18,974 nt of DNA from an uncultured Clostridia bacterium (GTDB lineage Bacteria > Bacillota > Clostridia > TANB77 > CAG-508): assembly GCA_947629965.1 (NCBI GenBank), contig CANRFS010000008.1:1-18974 (forward strand), read 5' to 3'. This document shows positions 14,138-18,974 of this stretch, one piece after another. The number at the start of each line of letters is the position of its first letter. Positions within the stretch are counted from its first letter, which is position 1. The notes beneath the pieces were generated by a model. It did not search any database. It was given only the letters and a program-made list of their open reading frames with translations, and was not told where the DNA came from. Position numbers and translations under genes: made by a program.

Positions 14138-14667
14138 TAAATCTTTTCTACTTGTGAGAACTCAAGTTCTACTGGAGTTTCTCTTCCAAACATAGATACT
14201 AAAACTTTAACTTTATTTTTTTCTTTATTTATTTCTTGTACTGTTCCTATAAATGAAGCAAGTGGTCCATTTACAACTCTTACTGTATCATTTACGTCGT
14301 AATCTACATTTATAACTGTTGCTTCAAATCCCATATTTCTTATTTCTTCGTTTGTTAATGGAATTGGATCTGTTCCTGATCCTACGAATCCAGTTACACC
14401 TCTAGTATTTCTAACAATGTACCAAGATTCTTCTGTTACTATCATTTTTACTAATACATAGCCTGGAAAAACTTTTTTTAGATTTGTTTTTCTTTTTCCA
14501 TCTTTTATTTCTATTTGTTCTTCCATTGGAACAACTATATCAAAGAAATAATCTTCTAGTTCTCTGTTTTTTATTGTTTTTTCTAAGTCTGTTTTTACTT
14601 TATTTTCATATCCTGAATATGTATGTACTACATACCATTTTGGTTCTGCATTTTTTTCTTGAGACAT
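14137..14667 (-). CDS. nusG: Transcription termination/antitermination factor NusG
   Basis: NusG binds RNA polymerase and, through its KOW domain, links it to Rho or the ribosome. The 176-residue protein has the NGN domain (KWYVVHTYSGYENKVKTDLEK, KVFPGYVLVKMIVTEESWYIVRNTRGVTGFVG, DPIPLTNEEI) and the C-terminal KOW domain (NDTVRVVNGPLASFIGTVQEINKEKNKVKVLVSMFGRETPVELEF). AAGGAGG precedes the start. It lies 13 bases after secE. Confidence 0.98.
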   Translation of the reverse strand: MSQEKNAEPKWYVVHTYSGYENKVKTDLEKTIKNRELEDYFFDIVVPMEEQIEIKDGKRKTNLKKVFPGYVLVKMIVTEESWYIVRNTRGVTGFVGSGTDPIPLTNEEIRNMGFEATVINVDYDVNDTVRVVNGPLASFIGTVQEINKEKNKVKVLVSMFGRETPVELEFSQVEKI

Positions 14668-14680
14668 ATTTTAAGCCTCC

Positions 14681-15019
14681 TTATTGTTCAACATTTTCTT
14701 CAGAAGATTCTTCTACTTCATTAACATCTGCAACATTTTCCTCTGAGTTTTCAGTATTTTCAATAGTATTTTCTACTACTACACTGTTTTTTATATTTGC
14801 TTTTAATCTATTAATTCCTTGTTCATTTAATAAATCAAATACTAAATCTAACACGAATACAATTGCTGCTGTTACTAATACTATAACAATAACTGCAACA
14901 GTTTTATTTACTAATTGTTTTGGTGTAGGCCAAATTACTTTTTTTAATTCGGCTTTAAAATCTTTGAAAAAATGCTTTTTATTTTTTACATCTTTATTGT
15001 TCTTTGCATCTTTAGCCAT
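14681..15019 (-). CDS. secE: Preprotein translocase subunit SecE with extended acidic C-terminus
   Basis: SecE clamps SecY in the Sec translocon. Visible are a basic cytoplasmic head (KHFFKDFKAELKKVIWPTPKQLVNKT, the family's WP signature) and one membrane helix (VAVIVIVLVTAAIVFVLDLVF, residues 43-63). Bacterial SecE normally ends shortly after this helix. Here about 45 residues follow, the last 30 strongly acidic and Asn/Val-rich (ENTENSEENVADVNEVEESS). With usual topology this tail would be outside the cell. Gene order rpmG-secE-nusG is standard. AAGGAGG precedes the start. Confidence 0.95.
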   Translation of the reverse strand: MAKDAKNNKDVKNKKHFFKDFKAELKKVIWPTPKQLVNKTVAVIVIVLVTAAIVFVLDLVFDLLNEQGINRLKANIKNSVVVENTIENTENSEENVADVNEVEESSEENVEQ

Positions 15020-15041
15020 TTTATATCCTCCTTAAAATAGC

Positions 15042-15206
15042 CTATTTTGTTTCTTTGTGTGTTGTTCTTTTTTTACAATATTTACAATATTTTTCAACTT
15101 CTAATCTTTCTGTATTGTTTCTTTTATTTTTACTTGTTGTATAATTTCTTCTTTTACACTCTGTACATTCTAGTGTTATATTTTCTCTTGGTCCTTTTGC
15201 AGCCAT
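15042..15206 (-). CDS. rpmG: 50S ribosomal protein L33
   Basis: A 54-residue L33: MAAKGPRENITLECTECKRRNY, then TSKNKRNNTERLEVEKYC and KYCKKRTTHKETK. Two CxxC pairs (ECTEC, CKYC) make this the zinc-binding form. The ribosome site GGAGGTGGAG lies upstream. First gene of the operon through secE and nusG. Confidence 0.95.
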   Translation of the reverse strand: MAAKGPRENITLECTECKRRNYTTSKNKRNNTERLEVEKYCKYCKKRTTHKETK

Positions 15207-15257
15207 TTTTTAGCTCCACCTCCAACTTTATTTACGGGTTTTAACGATGCGTTTTTT

Positions 15258-15288
15258 AAGCTATGTCCCCAGTTTAGAAACATAGCTT
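15258..15288 (-). promoter_or_regulatory. 5'-terminal hairpin of the rpmG-secE-nusG leader
   Basis: A perfect 9-bp stem AAGCTATGT / ACATAGCTT with a 13-nt loop begins at or next to the predicted transcription start. It has no T run after it in the direction of transcription, so it is not a plain terminator. It may stabilise the mRNA or be bound by a ribosomal protein (inference). Confidence 0.5.
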
Positions 15289-15292
15289 ATAT

Positions 15293-15321
15293 AATTTATC
15301 ATATTTTCTTATATTTGTCAA
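15293..15321 (-). promoter_or_regulatory. Promoter of rpmG-secE-nusG (and downstream ribosomal genes)
   Basis: TTGACA (15321-15316), 17-bp spacer, TAAATT (15298-15293). Predicted start near 15287; the leader of about 80 nt carries the hairpin. No terminator is visible between the serpin gene stop (15350) and this promoter. Confidence 0.7.
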
Positions 15322-15349
15322 CGTTTTTACGGATTTTTTTGAGGATTTT

Positions 15350-17362
15350 TTATTTCACTTGCAAACTTTCATAAGTTCCATCAATATATTTATTAATTAT
15401 ATCCACATCAGTTTTATTTACTTCTCCATCCTTGTTTACATCAGCATATTTTTTTTCTTGTTCTGTTAAGTCATATCCTTCCTGTCCTTCTAAATATCCT
15501 TGTAGATATGTGTGATCCAACTTATTTACTTCGCCATCGCAATTTACATCTCCACATGGAATATAATTATAATTCACATCTGTTTTAAGATATTCTGAAT
15601 AACTTCCTATTTGATAATTATTTGGATTTCCTACTTCTGGTTCATCTTCTAATGATAAAGGTTTATATACAGTTCCAGCAAACCATACTTCACCTGTTGC
15701 TTTATCTCTTATAATAAACATATATGGTTTTGTAAAATCAAGAGTGATTTTTTCTACAGGTACATCATAAATATAATCAAACATACTACCAGCTCCTGCT
15801 CCTCCACCCATAGTTGCTGCAGATGCTTTTATACCATCTTGTGTGAATTCAATATTTGCTTTATGAACTGCTTTTGCTATATATGCTCCTTCATCATCAG
15901 TAATTCCTTTTAAACTTGCTTTTTCACTATCGAATACGTCTTTAACACCCATGTCATTTAAATCTTCAATTAAATTTAAGTTGTAATCAAATTTAAATTT
16001 TGGTATATATCCTGTTATTTGAGTTATAACGCCTTCTTTAAAGTTTTCATTCGTAATTTGCTTTAAATTACTTATTATATTACTAATATCTTGTGCAGTA
16101 ATATTATTTATATAGCTATCAAGTTCTTCTTCTGGCATTATTGCAACATATTGCAAAGTTGTTCCATTATATTCTTTTAAATCTTTTGCAAATGCTGTTA
16201 CTTTTTCATTTTGATAAATTTCAAAATCTGTATTTCTATCTACAGTCTTATAACTTGCATTTAATTCTTCAATATAATCATCTAAATAATGTTTTACTAT
16301 TGTTTCAGTATCTGCTCCTTCTAATCTTACCCATTCGTCTTTGCTATTAAAATATCCAAAATCTGATGTTCTGTCAGGATTTTCTTTTAGATATTCTCTT
16401 AATCTATCCCCAACAGTTTTTCTAATATTTTCTTCTCCTAAAGTTTTAACAATATCATAATTGTTTATAGATGCTACAATACCCATTCCTGATATATCGC
16501 CTTGAACGCCCTCAAATTTGTTTGATATAAGTTGTGTAGGTGCACTCCAGCCATAGTTTTCATGTCTATAATTAGTTTGATAATCTATTATCCCAACATT
16601 TTCCTCCGTACTTATAAATTTGTGTTTCCATTCCATATCTATTGCTAGTGCGTTTACAAGTGCATAATCTAGGTCACTCAAATCTGAATCATTTACCATA
16701 TCATTAATAAGTTCAAGAGTTTTGTCACTAATCCATGAATTCATATTTTTTGCAGAACTAAATGAATCATATATAACATCTGCATTGTATTTATTTCTTA
16801 AATTATCTATAAAGGTTTGTTTAATTGATGGTTCATATGTGTCTCTTATAAATAATGCGTTTGCAAACGACATGTTTTTGCTATTAACATATTTATTAGA
16901 TTTATATTCGCCGATTAACTTTGAAATTTGTTCTTTAGATTCCCCTTCTGTTCCTTCATTAAGCATTGCTAATGTGTATTTTATAGAGAGTGGACTATAT
17001 ATTTTATTTACTTTTGTATTTTCTAGCTGTAAAAATCTTAAATCAAAATCTTCTAAGGAATTGCTTTTAAGTGCATATTTAAATGCTTTTTGTGTTTCTG
17101 TTGTTTCTGTATTTTTTTCTTTTTCTGCAATCACATCATTTTTCTTAAATTTGGTTGCATATAGTCCGATTCCCAAAAAACCTACTATAACTAATGATGC
17201 GGCTATTGCTAAAAATTTATTTAAACTGATTTTTATTGATTTCTTTCCGTTATTTTCCATATCAAATTCCTCCTTTACATGCTCAAATATTTCGTTTGCT
17301 TTATTAGATATTTTTTTATCTTGTTGCAATTTTTCTTTAATAAACATGTCCTTCTTATTCAT
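15350..17362 (-). CDS. Membrane-anchored serpin-dockerin protein with anti-sigma-like N-terminus
   Basis: A 670-residue fusion. Residues 1-48 are cytoplasmic and helical (KKDMFIKEKLQQDKKISNKANEIFEHV). A single membrane helix lies at about 50-70 (FLAIAASLVIVGFLGIGLY). Outside is a serpin domain, about 90-575, with SPLSIKYTLAMLNEGTEGES and, near 505-530, a reactive-loop hinge (DGIKASAATMGGGAGAGSM) followed by YMFIIRDKATGEVWFAGTV. The small-residue hinge fits an inhibitory serpin. Residues 603-670 form a type I dockerin with two calcium loops (DVNCDGEVNKLD, DVNKDGEVNKTD), which would bind a cohesin. The start at 17362 is nine bases from GGAGG; the ATG at 17368 is too close. It overlaps the ECF sigma gene, the arrangement of sigma/anti-sigma pairs; that the N-terminus binds the sigma factor is inference. 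Confidence 0.88.
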   Translation of the reverse strand: MNKKDMFIKEKLQQDKKISNKANEIFEHVKEEFDMENNGKKSIKISLNKFLAIAASLVIVGFLGIGLYATKFKKNDVIAEKEKNTETTETQKAFKYALKSNSLEDFDLRFLQLENTKVNKIYSPLSIKYTLAMLNEGTEGESKEQISKLIGEYKSNKYVNSKNMSFANALFIRDTYEPSIKQTFIDNLRNKYNADVIYDSFSSAKNMNSWISDKTLELINDMVNDSDLSDLDYALVNALAIDMEWKHKFISTEENVGIIDYQTNYRHENYGWSAPTQLISNKFEGVQGDISGMGIVASINNYDIVKTLGEENIRKTVGDRLREYLKENPDRTSDFGYFNSKDEWVRLEGADTETIVKHYLDDYIEELNASYKTVDRNTDFEIYQNEKVTAFAKDLKEYNGTTLQYVAIMPEEELDSYINNITAQDISNIISNLKQITNENFKEGVITQITGYIPKFKFDYNLNLIEDLNDMGVKDVFDSEKASLKGITDDEGAYIAKAVHKANIEFTQDGIKASAATMGGGAGAGSMFDYIYDVPVEKITLDFTKPYMFIIRDKATGEVWFAGTVYKPLSLEDEPEVGNPNNYQIGSYSEYLKTDVNYNYIPCGDVNCDGEVNKLDHTYLQGYLEGQEGYDLTEQEKKYADVNKDGEVNKTDVDIINKYIDGTYESLQVK

Positions 17363-17888
17363 CTGCATTCACCTCCTCTTTGCTTAATATCTCATATAGC
17401 TTTTCTCTTGCTCTAGATACTCTTGATTTTACAGTTCCTTTTGGGATGTCTAAAATGTTTGATATTTCTGCTATAGATAAATCATTATAATAATATAGAA
17501 CTGTTGTTACTCTTAAATCTTCGTCTAAGGTATTTAATGCTGTTTCTAGATCGGTTTTAAGTATTACATTTTTATCAAAACTATTATGTATTTCCTCATC
17601 ATAAAATTTTACTTTTTCCATTTTTTCGCTATTTAATCTGTTTTTTGCTATTATGTCATAACATTTATTTATTGTAATTCTAATAACCCAAGTTTTAAAA
17701 TATTTTTCATTTTTTAAGTTTGCAATATTTTTATATATACTTAAAGCTGTATCTTGAATTGCATCACATACGTCATCTTCATCTTTAAGTATTGCTTTTG
17801 CTGTTTTATATATTGTTAATTTATATTCTTCGATTAACTGTGCAAATGCTTCTTTATCTCCTTTTTTTATTTGTGCTATGATAGACAT
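17355..17888 (-). CDS. ECF-family RNA polymerase sigma factor
   Basis: A 177-residue sigma-70 family protein of the extracytoplasmic-function group. Region 2 spans about residues 15-85 (FAQLIEEYKLTIYKTAKAIL, DDVCDAIQDTALSIYKNI, FKTWVIRITINKCYDI), and region 4 about 115-165 (ALNTLDEDLRVTTVLYYYNDLSIAEISNILDIPKGTVKSRVSRAREKL), with the -35-binding helix-turn-helix. No linker domain between. The ATG at 17888 follows GGAGG; an upstream in-frame start lacks one. Its last codons overlap the serpin-dockerin gene, which probably encodes its membrane regulator. Confidence 0.94.
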   Translation of the reverse strand: MSIIAQIKKGDKEAFAQLIEEYKLTIYKTAKAILKDEDDVCDAIQDTALSIYKNIANLKNEKYFKTWVIRITINKCYDIIAKNRLNSEKMEKVKFYDEEIHNSFDKNVILKTDLETALNTLDEDLRVTTVLYYYNDLSIAEISNILDIPKGTVKSRVSRAREKLYEILSKEEVNADE

Positions 17889-17953
17889 CTTAGTACCTCC
17901 ATACCCATTAGACTTTTGTTTTTTCAAATTGGTTCATTTGTTTTATTTAAATT

Positions 17954-18517
17954 TTATTTTTTCTTTTGAACCGAATATCCAAATTTCCCTATTTTATTTC
18001 CAAGTTCAAAATATTTTCCATTTGCATATGCAATTAAATCGCATTTTGTTATATCAAATGCTCCTTTTTCATCAATATATTTTTCATCTGCATTAATTGA
18101 TAGGACTTCTGCCATAAACATATGATGCGAGCCTAATTCTTTTATTTCTTTTACTTTGCATTCAATGGATACCGGGCTTTCTTTAATAGCTGGGCAATTT
18201 ACAAAATTACATTTTTCTTTGCTCAAATTCATCTCTTTAAATTTATCTACATCTTTTCCAGATTTTACTCCGCACCAATCCGTTGCATACACTAATTCTT
18301 TATTAGTTAGATTTATAACGAATTCTCCTGTTTCTTTTATAATGTTATATGAATATCTTTCTGGTCTTACAGATATATAACACATTGCTGGATTTGTATT
18401 TAATATTCCTGTCCATGCTACTGTTATTATATTTGATTTTTCCATACTACCACATGAAACCATAACTGCTGGTATTGGATATATAAAAGTTCCTGGTTTC
18501 CACATTACTTTTGACAT
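17954..18517 (-). CDS. Flavin reductase-like domain protein
   Basis: A 187-residue FMN-binding protein of the flavin reductase-like/flavoredoxin family. Family features: FIYPIPAVMVSCGSMEKSNIITVAWTGILNTNPAMCYISVRPERYSYNII, then EFVINLTNKELVYATDWCGVKSGKDVDKF, and later SHHMFMAEVLSINADE. Such proteins pass electrons between NAD(P)H or ferredoxin and FMN; the actual partner is unknown. The ATG at 18517 is chosen because GGAGG lies six bases upstream; the ATG at 18529 overlaps that site. It lies between the rRNA terminator and the sigma factor with its own promoter; I see no clear promoter for the sigma gene, so read-through is possible. Confidence 0.9.
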   Translation of the reverse strand: MSKVMWKPGTFIYPIPAVMVSCGSMEKSNIITVAWTGILNTNPAMCYISVRPERYSYNIIKETGEFVINLTNKELVYATDWCGVKSGKDVDKFKEMNLSKEKCNFVNCPAIKESPVSIECKVKEIKELGSHHMFMAEVLSINADEKYIDEKGAFDITKCDLIAYANGKYFELGNKIGKFGYSVQKKK

Positions 18518-18567
18518 AAAAGCCTCCATTCTGAGCGATTTACTATTGCTCTATCTTTTCTTTTTTG

Positions 18568-18596
18568 ATTATATATTACATTATTCAATTTTTCAA
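18568..18596 (-). promoter_or_regulatory. Promoter of the flavin reductase-like gene
   Basis: TTGAAA (18596-18591), 17-bp spacer, TATAAT (18573-18568). Confidence 0.7.
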
Positions 18597-18632
18597 TATT
18601 TATGATAAACGATTTCTATATCATTACATTCT

Positions 18633-18687
18633 AAAAAAGGACATATCTTAATCATAAGTGTTACTCATAAATTAAGATATGTCCTTT
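18633..18687 (-). terminator. Terminator of the rRNA operon
   Basis: A perfect 17-bp stem, AAAGGACATATCTTAAT / ATTAAGATATGTCCTTT (18687-18671 and 18652-18636), followed by a T run on the minus strand. A further imperfect hairpin, AGGAATA / TATTCCT, lies between it and the 5S gene at about 18698-18729. Nothing coding is seen in 18530-18769. Confidence 0.88.
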
Positions 18688-18769
18688 ATATGGTTTGAGG
18701 AATAAACCTCCGTACACAAGTATTCCTTATAGACTTAAGGTATGTCCCTCGTTTTAAGACATAAAAAAA

Positions 18770-18883
<114 letters not shown>

Positions 18884-18891
18884 AAAAATAT

Positions 18892-18909
18892 AGTGTGTTT
18901 TAGCACACT
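18892..18909 (-). other. Hairpin in the spacer upstream of 5S rRNA
   Basis: AGTGTG / CACACT with a 6-nt loop (plus strand), in the spacer presumably between 23S and 5S. Likely part of an rRNA processing stem. The remaining sequence to 18974 is AT-rich spacer with no gene seen. Confidence 0.4.
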
Positions 18910-18974
18910 GAAAAATATACAGATAAAGAATCTTTAGATAACTTTTTCTAGATTACTCCGTTTTTCGTTTAACT

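Overview
The window reads as a chromosomal stretch of a low-GC Gram-positive bacterium, most likely an uncultivated gut-type clostridium. Evidence: very AT-rich codon use, strong GGAGG-type ribosome binding sites, sigma-A promoters (TTGACA-17-TAAAGT and similar), the Firmicute gene cluster ylxM-ffh-rpsP-khpA-rimM-trmD-rplS, an L10 leader, and a dockerin-bearing serpin. All recognised genes lie on the minus strand, so transcription runs from high to low coordinates.

Layout in transcription order. A 5S rRNA (18883-18770) closes an rRNA operon and is followed by a 17-bp stem terminator. Next come a flavin-reductase-like protein, an ECF sigma factor, and a membrane protein that fuses an anti-sigma-like N-terminus, an extracellular serpin and a dockerin. 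Then follows rpmG-secE-nusG-rplK-rplA-(L10 leader)-rplJ-rplL, interrupted twice by a structured 120-bp intergenic repeat. After the rplL terminator there is a two-gene operon of unknown function, the nucleosidase mtnN, a prepilin-like protein with an Ig-like domain and a GC-richer C-terminal domain, the ylxM-to-rplS cluster, and finally a large thioester-domain/Cna-B surface adhesin cut by the left window edge.

The striking observation concerns decoding. Four genes (adhesin, trmD, ffh, the prepilin-like gene) are broken into fragments by eight +1 shifts, and at every one the shift sits on an in-frame CGG codon. Skipping the C and reading the following GGN as glycine restores the protein each time. 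Where conservation allows a test, the restored residue is the invariant glycine: the Ffh P-loop GSGKT, the Ffh C-terminal KGSGT, and the TrmD SGNH motif. I found no in-frame CGG read as an ordinary triplet anywhere else in the window, although CGG occurs about 28 times out of frame in these genes. The repaired trmD ends in a TAATG overlap with rplS, and the repaired prepilin gene needs four shifts. The simplest reading is that CGG is not an arginine codon in this organism and that CGGN is decoded as one four-base glycine codon, or that the ribosome makes an efficient +1 move there. A sequencing artefact must still be excluded with reads.

Other points of interest are the sigma factor/serpin-dockerin pair, the intergenic repeat whose outer arms are locus-specific yet still complementary, long acidic tails on L19 and SecE, and the foreign-looking C-terminal domain of the prepilin-like protein.
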